In this document: piece by piece, positions 1 to 8,805 of the stretch
Position numbering within the stretch: the stretch's first letter is position 1
Layout: each line of letters begins with the position of its first letter
Source: Candidatus Thioglobus autotrophicus
GTDB lineage: Bacteria > Pseudomonadota > Gammaproteobacteria > PS1 > Pseudothioglobaceae
Length of the DNA: 59,905 nucleotides
Assembly: GCA_022448455.1 (NCBI GenBank)
Contig: JAKUUR010000009.1
Location: forward strand, 1-59,905
Reading direction: 5' to 3'
The notes under the pieces: generated by a model
What the model was told of the DNA's origin: nothing
What the model saw: the letters and a program-made list of their open reading frames with translations, nothing else
Database searches by the model: none
Program-made: the position numbers and the translations under genes

Positions 1-287
1 GAGATGAAAAGATGTTTTGGTTTAATTTTCTCTCTTAGTTCAAGGCATACCTCTGAGAGGACTTGAGGCTTAACAGCGAATACTATGACGTCACAAACTT
101 CTACGAGTGATGAGTTATTTGTGAAAGTAGTGATATTGAGTTCTTCCTCTCTTTTTCGTAATAACCCATTATTAGGATCGCTTGCCTTAATATTTTTCGA
201 GTCATAACCGTTATTCAATAAGCCGTTAATCAGCGCGTAAGCCATGTTTCCAGCACCAATAAATCCAATGACTGTTTCGTTTTCCAT
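1..287 (-). CDS. proC: Pyrroline-5-carboxylate reductase, N-terminal part (cut by window edge)
   Basis: The reverse strand from the ATG at 287 reads to the window edge without a stop, so only about the first 95 residues are visible. It opens with the ProC-type nucleotide-binding motif GFIGAGNMA near residues 8-16, followed by the AVKPQ segment typical of the Rossmann domain. ProC reduces 1-pyrroline-5-carboxylate to proline with NAD(P)H in the cytoplasm. It is transcribed divergently from gph across a 66-base gap. The C-terminal domain lies outside the window, so completeness cannot be judged. Confidence 0.88.
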   Translation of the reverse strand, partial: MENETVIGFIGAGNMAYALINGLLNNGYDSKNIKASDPNNGLLRKREEELNITTFTNNSSLVEVCDVIVFAVKPQVLSEVCLELREKIKPKHLFI

Positions 288-353
288 ATAAAATATCCCA
301 CTTGTTAAAACTTAAGTTAATTCTACCGAAATTGGTGTAAATATAGAACAATA

Positions 354-1022
354 ATGAAAACATTCCAACCAAAATTAATAATGATCGATGTGGACGGGAC
401 TTTAGTCGATAGTGTCCCCGATCTTGCATATTGTATAGATGAAATGATGCAGAAACTTGGTCTGAGGAAATGGGGTGAAGCCAAAGTGCGTCATTGGGTC
501 GGTAATGGCATTCCTAAGCTAGTAGAGAGGGCGTTAACGGGGGAGCTTGAAGGGCGACCAATAAAAGATGTCTTTGATATAGCTTATCCAATTTTTTTAG
601 ATCTTTATGAAGATAATACGGCTCAAAGATCTTACTTATATGACGGTGTTCGGGAAGGTTTAGATTATTTAAAATCACAAGGATATCAATTAGGCTGTGT
701 TACCAATAAATCAGAGCAATTTACCCACCCCTTACTCAAAGTCCTATGTATTTTTAATGATTTTAAAATAATAATTTCGGGTGATACCTTGGCTAAAAGA
801 AAGCCAGATCCTATGCCATTGCTATATTGTGCTGAGCACTTTAACCTTAAGCCAGAAGAGTGCCTAATGCTGGGTGATTCTGTTAGTGATGTTAAAGCAG
901 CTCGAGCTGCTGGCTTTGATATTATTTGCATGTCTTACGGTTATAATCATGGTAACGATATTGCGGATGAAAACCCTGATCTAGTAATAGATTCAATGAG
1001 CCAACTGAGTGACCATTTATAG
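354..1022 (+). CDS. gph: Phosphoglycolate phosphatase (HAD family)
   Basis: A 222-residue HAD-superfamily hydrolase. Motif I DVDGTLVDS carries the nucleophile Asp12 and the acid/base Asp14. Motif II is the T/N in CVTNKS, motif III the lysine in KRKPDP, and motif IV GDSVSD near the C-terminal third. The cap region and length fit Gph, which dephosphorylates 2-phosphoglycolate formed during DNA 3'-end repair or oxygenase side reactions. The stop TAG shares one base with the GTG start of bioA, so the two are translationally coupled. HAD enzymes are easily confused, and another small phosphatase specificity is possible. Confidence 0.82.
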   Translation: MKTFQPKLIMIDVDGTLVDSVPDLAYCIDEMMQKLGLRKWGEAKVRHWVGNGIPKLVERALTGELEGRPIKDVFDIAYPIFLDLYEDNTAQRSYLYDGVREGLDYLKSQGYQLGCVTNKSEQFTHPLLKVLCIFNDFKIIISGDTLAKRKPDPMPLLYCAEHFNLKPEECLMLGDSVSDVKAARAAGFDIICMSYGYNHGNDIADENPDLVIDSMSQLSDHL

Positions 1023-2257
1023 TGAATTTTGATGACCAACATATTTGGCATCCTTATGCCAAAATTCCCAATGCAGTACCTACATATTTAGTAGAATCTG
1101 CCGACAACGTCTATCTTAATCTCAAAGGAGGTAAGCGAGTCATTGATGGTATGAGTTCATGGTGGTCGATGATTCACGGTTACAACAATCCGGCTCTTAA
1201 CCAAGCAATAAAAGATCAGATTGATCGCGTTTCTCATGTGATGTTTGGGGGTTTAACTCATCAACCTGCTATTGATCTCTGTCAGCTTCTTATTCAAATA
1301 ACGCCCCCAGGCCTTGACAAGGTATTTTTGGCAGATTCAGGCTCTGTTTCTGTAGAAATTTCCCTCAAAATGGCGTTGCAATACTGGTACAACAAGGGTC
1401 GAGTAGATAAGACACATTTCGTTACTCCAAGGGGCGGTTATCACGGCGACACTTTTGGAGCGATGAGTGTTTGCGATCCAGAAAACGGTATGCATCACTT
1501 ATTCCAAGGCGTATTACCTAAACATTATTTTGTCACAAAACCGAGCCTTGGAAACACCTCTAAAGCTCTCGCTGATCTTAACAAAGTCTTGAAGGAAAGT
1601 CACAATAAAATTGCGGCAATGATTCTTGAGCCAATTGTGCAAGGCGCCGGTGGTATGAATATTTATGAGCCAAAATATCTTAAAGAAGCTAGGTCACTTT
1701 GTGATACCTTTGATGTACTCTTAATTGTGGATGAAATTGCTACAGGTTTTGGTCGCACTGGAAAACTGTTTGGTTGCGAACATGCTAATATTTCACCAGA
1801 TATACTTTGCTTGGGTAAGGCTTTGACTGGTGGTTATATGACTATGGCAGCAACACTGTCAACTGCCGAAGTTGCTGAAACTGTTGGTGTGCTTATGCAT
1901 GGACCTACTTTTATGGGCAACCCTTTGTCTTGTTCGGTTGCAAATAAAAGTATTGATTTGTTGTTGAGTAGTGAATGGGAAAACAGAATATTGCAAATAG
2001 AACACATACTGAAGTCAGAATTATTACCATTAAAAAAGCAAAAATCAGTATTGGATGTTCGAGTAATTGGCGCTATAGGTGTGATTGAATTTGAAAGTCC
2101 ACTTGATATGAAAGTAGTCCAGGAAGAGTTGATTGAAAATGGGGTTTGGTTGCGGCCTTACGGTAAATTGCTTTATACCATGCCACCTTATGTCATAAAA
2201 GACGAAGAATTATTAACTATCACCAAGGCAATGAGCGCAATTACTCGTAGTTTTTAA
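1022..2257 (+). CDS. bioA: Adenosylmethionine-8-amino-7-oxononanoate aminotransferase
   Basis: A 411-residue class III PLP aminotransferase. The N-terminus HIWHPYAKI and the motif SSWWSMIHGYNNP are characteristic of BioA rather than of ornithine-type enzymes. DEIATGFGRTG holds the PLP-ring aspartate and LGKALTGGY the Schiff-base lysine. BioA makes 7,8-diaminopelargonate from KAPA with S-adenosylmethionine as amino donor, in biotin synthesis. The GTG start overlaps the gph stop by one base. No other bio genes are in the window. It ends 63 bases from the priA stop, in convergent orientation. Confidence 0.93.
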   Translation: MNFDDQHIWHPYAKIPNAVPTYLVESADNVYLNLKGGKRVIDGMSSWWSMIHGYNNPALNQAIKDQIDRVSHVMFGGLTHQPAIDLCQLLIQITPPGLDKVFLADSGSVSVEISLKMALQYWYNKGRVDKTHFVTPRGGYHGDTFGAMSVCDPENGMHHLFQGVLPKHYFVTKPSLGNTSKALADLNKVLKESHNKIAAMILEPIVQGAGGMNIYEPKYLKEARSLCDTFDVLLIVDEIATGFGRTGKLFGCEHANISPDILCLGKALTGGYMTMAATLSTAEVAETVGVLMHGPTFMGNPLSCSVANKSIDLLLSSEWENRILQIEHILKSELLPLKKQKSVLDVRVIGAIGVIEFESPLDMKVVQEELIENGVWLRPYGKLLYTMPPYVIKDEELLTITKAMSAITRSF

Positions 2258-2320
2258 TCTATTTATTCTCAAAATATCCGCAAAAACTTTATTTAAGGTT
2301 TAAGTTTAAGTAAATCTAAC

Positions 2321-4330
2321 TTAATCTATAGGGTCAACATCTAAAAACCAGCGCACCGACGAGTTAATTTTTATTGTTTCTAGGTGTTTGTAAAAAGTTT
2401 TAATGACTCGGTGAAGTTGATTTCTATTTATTGATTGCAAGTAAAGATTAAAGTAGTAGTAATTGGCTTTTTTTTCAATAACGGCGGAAACTGGTCCCCA
2501 AATTTCAACAGAATCTATATCGATATTTTTAAGCAGGTCTGCAACTTCATTTAAGAATTTTTCTGCGTTGTTTTTGTTTTTAGAATTGGCACAAATTAAA
2601 GCTTGGTGTGAATAAGGAGGTAACTGAGTCTTTTCACGTTCTTTTAATAATGTACTGGCGTATTGAGTGTAGTGTGAAGATTTAATAAAGTCAAATATTG
2701 GGTGATTTGGGTAGTGAGTTTGAATTGATACCTCACCCTTATGATCGCTTCTGCCAGCTCTACCAGAGACTTGAATTAAGAGCTGTGCTAAATGTTCTGT
2801 AGCCCTGAAATTCAATGATAATAATCCAACATCTACGTCCAGAATACCCACAAATGCCAAGTTAGAAAAATCATGACCTTTGGCTAGCATTTGAGTACCA
2901 ACTATGATGCACGGTTCGCCTGAATTTATTTTTTCTAAGTGAATTTCAAAAGCTCTTTTTCTGCGTGTGGTATCTCTATCAATTCTAATAATAGTTGTAT
3001 CAGGGAAATAAGACTCAAGGTTTTCCTCCAATCTTTCTGTCCCATAACCTAGAACCCTTAGAGTTTGCTGATGACAAGAGGGGCAAGTGGGTTCTGGCAT
3101 TTTTTCAATGCCACAATGATGACACTTTAGGCGATTAATGTGGCGATGATAGATAAGAGCAGAATCGCAACGATCGCATTCGGCTTTCCAATCACAATCT
3201 GTACAGTAAAACACGGGAGCATAACCTCGACGATTGATAAACAACATAACTTGTTTATTGTCTTCGAGGTAATGCTTTATTTTTGCAACCAAAGGCATTG
3301 ATAACGCTTCTGCTGTCTGATTTCGCATATCAATTAAATTAACTTCTGGCATTATCGCTTGACCAGGACGAGAACTCAAAACAAGCCGAGTAAGTTTCTT
3401 ATCGACCACATTTTTCAAGGTTTCAAGTGATGGCGTGGCTGTACCTAAAATCAAAGGAATACTAGCTAGCTTTGCACGCATAAAGCTAAGATCTCGTGCA
3501 GAATAGCGGAAACTGGATTGTTGTTTGAAAGAGCCATCATGCTCCTCATCAACAATCACTAAGCCGAGGTTGGGCATGGGAGTAAAAATTGCCGAACGTG
3601 TGCCAAGCACCACTCCAGCCTCTCCATTTTTTGCCATTAAATAAGCGTCCAATTTTTGTGTTTCATTTAATTGCGAGTGTACTGCAACAACCTTTGCTTC
3701 AATTCTATCCTCGAAGCGTGTAATCATTTGCGGTGTTAGCCCAATTTCAGGAACCAATACAAGGACCTGTCTTCCTTTCTTGAGTATGGTTTGAGTGATG
3801 TTTAGGTACACTTCAGTTTTGCCACTGCCAGTGACACCATGAAGTAAAAAACCATGAAAATTGTTTTCTGATTTTAAAACTGCTTTAATCGCTTTATTCT
3901 GCTCAGTCGTTGCTTCAAAGGCACAAGGAGATGTTGTATTTTTATGTGTACTTATTTTTTTGATAACCGCTGGCTTGCCTTGTCTAAGATTTTTGGGCAG
4001 GGCGCTAGCCAAGACTTCACCGAGTGGATGGTGGTAATAGTTTGCTGACCAAAATAAAAAATCAAGCATCTCTTTTGACAGAAGAGCTTCCTGGTCGAGT
4101 ATTTCTTCAACTGATCGCAGTTTATCGAAGTCACTTTTCTTTTTATGTGACAACACAATAGCAGTTACTTTTTTTTGTCCAAATGGAACTTTGACTCTGG
4201 CACCGATACTAACTTTTTGATCACACAAATAGTCAAATGTATTATGTAGAGGGGCGGGTATAGCTACTTCTATGATCGATGACAAAGTAAAATGTTTTAG
4301 GGATAAAATAAGTATTTTATCAATATTCAC
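2321..4330 (-). CDS. priA: Primosomal protein N' (replication restart helicase)
   Basis: A 669-residue superfamily 2 helicase, slightly short for PriA (about 700-730 residues is common). Visible in order: the N-terminal DNA-binding start IEVAIPAPL, Walker A GVTGSGKTE, DEEH box VDEEHD, a zinc-binding region with CTDCDW, CDRCD, CHHCG and CPSC pairs in the second half, and the helicase motif QVSGRAGR. PriA reloads the replisome at stalled forks. The assigned start is GTG at 4330; a TTG about 15 codons further in is an alternative, and neither has a clear ribosome binding site. It sits back to back with ybeY, only 5 bases between the two starts. Confidence 0.95.
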   Translation of the reverse strand: MNIDKILILSLKHFTLSSIIEVAIPAPLHNTFDYLCDQKVSIGARVKVPFGQKKVTAIVLSHKKKSDFDKLRSVEEILDQEALLSKEMLDFLFWSANYYHHPLGEVLASALPKNLRQGKPAVIKKISTHKNTTSPCAFEATTEQNKAIKAVLKSENNFHGFLLHGVTGSGKTEVYLNITQTILKKGRQVLVLVPEIGLTPQMITRFEDRIEAKVVAVHSQLNETQKLDAYLMAKNGEAGVVLGTRSAIFTPMPNLGLVIVDEEHDGSFKQQSSFRYSARDLSFMRAKLASIPLILGTATPSLETLKNVVDKKLTRLVLSSRPGQAIMPEVNLIDMRNQTAEALSMPLVAKIKHYLEDNKQVMLFINRRGYAPVFYCTDCDWKAECDRCDSALIYHRHINRLKCHHCGIEKMPEPTCPSCHQQTLRVLGYGTERLEENLESYFPDTTIIRIDRDTTRRKRAFEIHLEKINSGEPCIIVGTQMLAKGHDFSNLAFVGILDVDVGLLSLNFRATEHLAQLLIQVSGRAGRSDHKGEVSIQTHYPNHPIFDFIKSSHYTQYASTLLKEREKTQLPPYSHQALICANSKNKNNAEKFLNEVADLLKNIDIDSVEIWGPVSAVIEKKANYYYFNLYLQSINRNQLHRVIKTFYKHLETIKINSSVRWFLDVDPID

Positions 4331-4335
4331 AAGCC

Positions 4336-4776
4336 ATGGTCGTTATTCAAAATATCATTAATGATGCAAGCGTAGATGAGGAAAAACTCAAATTTACCTG
4401 TCAGCAATTTATGCAAGAGTTTAATGTTGGTGACAGTGAGTTAGTGGTTCGTCTTGTATCTCCTGTAGAGATTCAGGTTCTTAATAAAGAGTATCGATCG
4501 AAAAATCAAGTAACTAATGTCCTTTCTTTTTCAAGTGATATACCGTTGGAAATTGGAGAATCTATTTTAGGAGATGTGGTTATTTGTATGGATGTGGTTC
4601 GAGAGGAGGCTGTAATAGGGGGTAAAGCTTTTTCAGATCATTTAAGCCACATGGCTATTCATGGCATTCTTCACTTGTTGGGTTATGACCATGACGATTT
4701 ACCGTCTGCAAATAAGATGGAAGGAATTGAGATTGAATTTTTGAAAAAAATTGGTGTTAATAACCCTTATCAATGA
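4336..4776 (+). CDS. ybeY: Endoribonuclease YbeY, rRNA maturation factor
   Basis: A 146-residue UPF0054-family protein with the zinc triad in HGILHLLGYDH (His109, His113, His119), invariant in YbeY. The NEYRSKNQVTNVLSF segment is also typical. YbeY acts in 16S rRNA 3'-end processing and ribosome quality control. It has no phoH or corC/lnt genes beside it, the common gammaproteobacterial context. It begins 5 bases from the divergent priA start and ends one base short of the convergent tilS stop, so it has essentially no intergenic space. Confidence 0.95.
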   Translation: MVVIQNIINDASVDEEKLKFTCQQFMQEFNVGDSELVVRLVSPVEIQVLNKEYRSKNQVTNVLSFSSDIPLEIGESILGDVVICMDVVREEAVIGGKAFSDHLSHMAIHGILHLLGYDHDDLPSANKMEGIEIEFLKKIGVNNPYQ

Positions 4777-4777
4777 T

Positions 4778-5947
4778 TCAGCCATCAACCATCTCACCTA
4801 AATTTTCCATAGCCCGTAACTTGCCATCGATGTAGTACATTCTTAGATGATCCCTTTCCCATGGTGGGATGTTCGCTTCTTGCAAAATTTTTTTGAGCGA
4901 TTGTGAGTGCTGTTTACCTTTGAGCTTGATGCGTTGACCATCTTGACGAAAGCGCACCTCGAAATTAGGCAGATCTTTTAATGAGTCATAATAACGGCAT
5001 GGCCTAGTTGAATTGGTATAGTTTTTGTCAAAAAAGTAGAGCTCGTTATGATATCGTCTAACCTGATAATGATGCCAGCTAACGATAGATTTTGCATCTG
5101 CCTTGGCATGAATTAGAGAAATAATTTCTTGTAAGACTTTATCAGAAGGAGAGAGTAATTCGTGCTGGCTAATATAATGACGAATAACATTAACCATTCT
5201 TCTTTTTGGCAATTCAACTAAAGGGGTGACTTGTAATTTATCCTCAATAATGAGGTTGTGATTAGCAATATCTAGTTTAGCCAAATCATGCATCAATTTG
5301 AGTGCTTCGGCTTGATGTTTAGCACTTCTCGCTATATTTTTTGTGAGGTTAGCAAACACGGCTGACAGTTTAGGTAAAAATTCAAGCCTCAAAAGATTTC
5401 GTCTAAAGTTGATGTTTTTATTACTATCATCTTCAACCCAGTCAAGATGGTTTTCTATCGCATAGTCAGTTATTTGTTTCCTTGAGATTGTCAAAAGAGG
5501 TCGATATAGTTGAGAACCATGAATGGTTTTATTTTTCGGCATGGCAGATAAACCGGCAACACCGCTACCTCTGAATAGTTGTAATAAAAGTGTTTCAGCT
5601 TGATCGTCTTGGTGATGGCCTGTACAAAGTATTTCATCAGCCTTCAATTCAGATGTTAATGAAAGATAGCGCTTTTTACGAGCAATTTCTTCGACGTTAG
5701 ATATACTTTCGATGAATATATCAACACTTTTAAAATTAATGTTGGCATTCTGGCAAAGGTTTTTGCAGAAAGATTGCCACTGATGACAATAGTTTGAAAG
5801 ATTATGGTTGATATGTATAGCTCTAACTTTGCCAGGGTAGTGCTTGCTTAAGAAATGCAGAAGTACAACCGAATCGATGCCACCACTGAGGGCAACGACA
5901 ATTTTTTTGTCGATTAAAAATTCGTCTTTATTCGCTAAATCTACCAA
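4778..5947 (-). CDS. tilS: tRNA(Ile)-lysidine synthetase
   Basis: A 389-residue PP-loop ATPase. The pyrophosphate loop SGGIDS is at residues 21-26, and [19 protein letters not shown] is the family signature. The C-terminal region with [12 protein letters not shown] and the IPPWERDHL segment matches the TilS C-terminal domain. TilS converts C34 of tRNA-Ile(CAU) to lysidine, changing its decoding from AUG to AUA. The start lies inside the accA coding region (20-base overlap), so translation is probably coupled to accA. Confidence 0.95.
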   Translation of the reverse strand: MVDLANKDEFLIDKKIVVALSGGIDSVVLLHFLSKHYPGKVRAIHINHNLSNYCHQWQSFCKNLCQNANINFKSVDIFIESISNVEEIARKKRYLSLTSELKADEILCTGHHQDDQAETLLLQLFRGSGVAGLSAMPKNKTIHGSQLYRPLLTISRKQITDYAIENHLDWVEDDSNKNINFRRNLLRLEFLPKLSAVFANLTKNIARSAKHQAEALKLMHDLAKLDIANHNLIIEDKLQVTPLVELPKRRMVNVIRHYISQHELLSPSDKVLQEIISLIHAKADAKSIVSWHHYQVRRYHNELYFFDKNYTNSTRPCRYYDSLKDLPNFEVRFRQDGQRIKLKGKQHSQSLKKILQEANIPPWERDHLRMYYIDGKLRAMENLGEMVDG

Positions 5948-6878
5948 AGCCTAGGAGTTTTTTGTGCCTTTCTCTAAGAAGTTCTTCTATAGAAACACCT
6001 TGCAACGATTTTAATTCCCTAATGAGAGCTTTTTTAAGGAAATTACAAGACTTTTCTGGATCTCTGTGAATTCCACCCAGTGGTTCAGGAATGATTTTAT
6101 CAATAAGCTTGTTCTTTTTTAGGTGTTTGCTAGTCATTTTAAGAGATTCTGCTGCAATATTTGCTTTAGAGGCATCTTTATAAAGAATAGATGCACAGCC
6201 TTCAGGCGAAATGACTGAATAAATACTATATGCAAACATCATGGTTGTATCAGAAAGTCCAATTGCGAGTGCTCCACCAGAACCACCTTCACCAATAACG
6301 GTTGCTATGATGGGTGTTTTTAAAGTAGACATTTCGAATAGATTTCTTGCAATCGCTTCACTCTGACCACGTTCCTCGGCGCCAATTCCCGGGTAGGCGC
6401 CTGGAGTGTCAATAAAAGAAATGATTGGGAGTGAAAATTTTTCAGCCAGCTTCATTAGTCTTAGTGCTTTACGGTATCCTTCGGGTCTGGTCATACCGAA
6501 GTTATGAAAAATTTTTTCTTTTGTAGAGCGACCTTTTTGTTGTCCTATAAACATGAAATTGAATTCATCTATTTTAGCAATGCCACCAATTAACGAGTGG
6601 TCATTCGAAAACGTACGATCACCATGAAGTTCAGTAAATTCATCAAAAATATTTTCTATGTAATCTAATGTGTAAAGTCTTTGAGGATGTCTTGCAAGTT
6701 GAGAAATTTGCCAATCTGAGAGAGAAGCAAATATTTTTTTTGTTAGTAACTCACTTTTTAATTTGAGTGAGTCCATTTCTTTGGCGATATCAGCGTCATC
6801 TTTGACACTCTCGAGGGCTTCAATCTTATCTTCCAGTTCGGCAATGGGTTGTTCAAAATCAAGATAATTTAAGTTCAT
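5928..6878 (-). CDS. accA: Acetyl-CoA carboxylase carboxyltransferase subunit alpha
   Basis: A 316-residue protein of normal AccA length. It has the N-terminal coiled-coil start [15 protein letters not shown] and the carboxyltransferase motifs [30 protein letters not shown] and [12 protein letters not shown]. With AccD it transfers the carboxyl group from biotin-BCCP to acetyl-CoA, the first committed step of fatty-acid synthesis. It heads an accA-tilS pair with overlapping ends, an arrangement seen in many proteobacteria. Upstream, 67 bases separate it from a divergent LysE-family gene. Confidence 0.96.
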   Translation of the reverse strand: MNLNYLDFEQPIAELEDKIEALESVKDDADIAKEMDSLKLKSELLTKKIFASLSDWQISQLARHPQRLYTLDYIENIFDEFTELHGDRTFSNDHSLIGGIAKIDEFNFMFIGQQKGRSTKEKIFHNFGMTRPEGYRKALRLMKLAEKFSLPIISFIDTPGAYPGIGAEERGQSEAIARNLFEMSTLKTPIIATVIGEGGSGGALAIGLSDTTMMFAYSIYSVISPEGCASILYKDASKANIAAESLKMTSKHLKKNKLIDKIIPEPLGGIHRDPEKSCNFLKKALIRELKSLQGVSIEELLRERHKKLLGFGRFSE

Positions 6879-6945
6879 TTAAACACCAAAATGGTAGCGA
6901 ATAATTATTTGTGATTATAGCAGATGCTATGGCTATAATCTGTCA

Positions 6946-7554
6946 ATGGACTGGCTAACACTGCTCTCACTAACCATTGCAACTTTCGTTTATGCAATTT
7001 CACCTGGACCAGGTTTATTTGCAGTTTTAGCAATTTCAACAAGATACGGTGCGATGCCAGCAATGTGGCTTTCATTTGGACACACTGTTGGTGATATTAT
7101 TTATGTTACAGTAGCCATGTTGGCTCTCAGTGCATTGGCTGAGATAATTAGTAATAGTATGCTATATGTCAAAATTTTTGGAGCCTCTTATTTGATATAT
7201 ATTGGCTATCAACAGTGGCGCTCAAAGGGCGTTAGCTTTGAACAATCGAATAAAAAAGAGTCAATATTGAAGTTGTTATTAGCAGGATTTATTGTTGGCG
7301 TAACTAACCCAAAAACCATTATTTTTTATTTATCATTTCTTCCTATATTTGTTGATCTTAATAATTTAACAATTACAACCGAAGTTCAGGTAATTAGTGT
7401 TATAGGGTTTACCGTTTTCTTTGTACTGAGTTTAGCCAACGTGTTGGGTCTTAAGCTTAGAAGACATATTGAAAATCCAGTAGTCATTAAGAGAGTCAAC
7501 GAAGTAACAGGTGTAACGATGATTTTGGTTGGTATTTTTGTAGCATTCTATTAA
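6946..7554 (+). CDS. LysE/RhtB-family amino-acid exporter
   Basis: A 202-residue membrane protein of the usual LysE/RhtB length. The N-terminal motif FVYAISPGPGLFAVLAIS matches the conserved SPGP segment of the family, and TNPKTIIFYLSFLPIFV is the second signature. About six hydrophobic segments are visible. Members export amino acids such as lysine, homoserine or threonine; the substrate here cannot be told. The EamA permease 16 bases downstream is probably co-transcribed. Confidence 0.85.
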   Translation: MDWLTLLSLTIATFVYAISPGPGLFAVLAISTRYGAMPAMWLSFGHTVGDIIYVTVAMLALSALAEIISNSMLYVKIFGASYLIYIGYQQWRSKGVSFEQSNKKESILKLLLAGFIVGVTNPKTIIFYLSFLPIFVDLNNLTITTEVQVISVIGFTVFFVLSLANVLGLKLRRHIENPVVIKRVNEVTGVTMILVGIFVAFY

Positions 7555-7570
7555 TTATATGGAGTGAAGA

Positions 7571-8467
7571 ATGATCGAGTCTAAAAATACAATGTCTTTG
7601 TTAATGGTGCTCGTTACTTTTACTTGGGCTCTATCTGGTATTGCTACAAAATACTTATCTTTCTATGTTAGTGAGAATGAAATTGTTGTTTATCGATATT
7701 TTATTGCCACCCTTTCCATAATTCCTATACTTTTTTGGATGAAAATCCCACTCAAAATAAATTTTAAAAACCTCCTGTTATCTTTATTGCTGGCATTGTT
7801 TGTGATTGGTAACACTCGTTTCTATTTTATGGGCATGCAGCTTGGAGCCGCAGGTCTAGGAGCAGCACTTGTAACAGTTTTAATTCCTATAATGGTTTAC
7901 ATATTTATGATCTTCTCTAGAAAGTCAAGGCCAGGAATCAAAGACTGGTTAGCATTATTGCTGGGAGTTGTTGGCGTAATCTTTATGATGAATTTTGAAA
8001 GCTTCAGTCTCTCTGAGTTGATGAGAGGTGGCAACATTTATTTCGTTTTGGCTGCTTTTTTCTATGCTCTAATCACCGTTGTAGGGGCTATGATGAAAAA
8101 CATGCATGTGATGGCCTTTAATTTCTATATATGCCTTTTTGCTGTATCGATTGATTGGTTTTTATCATTTGATGGAGTTTTTCTGAATGTAGCTAAAATG
8201 GACTCAGTTTTTTGGACTAATATTTTCATTGTTTCAATCTTGAGTACTATTGTGGCTAGCACCCTCTATTATATTGGTTTGCGAGTTTTAGGTTCTAAAA
8301 AGTGCTCTGAGTTTGGCTTGTTGACACCATTTTTTGCGATAGCATTGGGTGCTTTATTTTTTGGCGAAACACTAACGATAAAAAATGCATTAGGCACAAT
8401 CATGGCTGTATCAGCACTTGTTGTCTTAAATAATGTCAAGTTTAAAGACTTGACAAACTTTAGATAA
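7571..8467 (+). CDS. EamA/DMT-superfamily permease
   Basis: A 298-residue integral membrane protein with about ten hydrophobic segments in two similar halves, the layout of EamA drug/metabolite transporters. The N-terminal TWALSGIATKYLSF and the C-terminal FGLLTPFFAIALGALFFGE are typical repeat motifs. A purine-rich ribosome binding site (GGAGTGAAG) precedes the ATG. It follows the LysE gene closely, so the pair may export related compounds. Substrate unknown. Confidence 0.82.
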   Translation: MIESKNTMSLLMVLVTFTWALSGIATKYLSFYVSENEIVVYRYFIATLSIIPILFWMKIPLKINFKNLLLSLLLALFVIGNTRFYFMGMQLGAAGLGAALVTVLIPIMVYIFMIFSRKSRPGIKDWLALLLGVVGVIFMMNFESFSLSELMRGGNIYFVLAAFFYALITVVGAMMKNMHVMAFNFYICLFAVSIDWFLSFDGVFLNVAKMDSVFWTNIFIVSILSTIVASTLYYIGLRVLGSKKCSEFGLLTPFFAIALGALFFGETLTIKNALGTIMAVSALVVLNNVKFKDLTNFR

Positions 8468-8532
8468 GGGGTTGGCTGTTATTGTGGAGGTAAGTTTGGT
8501 TTTTGTAATTTTTATTCACTACTCAATAACAA

Positions 8533-8724
8533 CTAGGCGGTAGCTTCAATGTCGCGTTCTGTTAGGTCATTCATAATTGCTGTGCGCATTTCATCAGTAA
8601 AATCAAACCAGTCAAATATTTCATGCATGTGTCTTTTGCAGCCAACACAGTAGCTATTGTGATTGTATTTACAAATACTTACACATGGACTTTTAATCTG
8701 CCTTAATTTATTTTGCTCATTCAT
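8533..8724 (-). CDS. DUF1289 small cysteine-rich protein
   Basis: A 63-residue protein with SPCVSICKYNHNSYCVGCKR, the four-cysteine pattern of the DUF1289 family (probably metal binding), followed by the usual tail with W and M residues. The cellular role of the family is not established. It lies alone between the EamA permease and the dehydrogenase gene, with 81 bases upstream. Confidence 0.85.
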   Translation of the reverse strand: MNEQNKLRQIKSPCVSICKYNHNSYCVGCKRHMHEIFDWFDFTDEMRTAIMNDLTERDIEATA

Positions 8725-8805
8725 AGTGGTGGATTATAAATTACAATTCGTTTTAAACAGAAAAATTCACGTATTTTATTTTCGTTGTTGAAGAGACAAT
8801 TTAAC

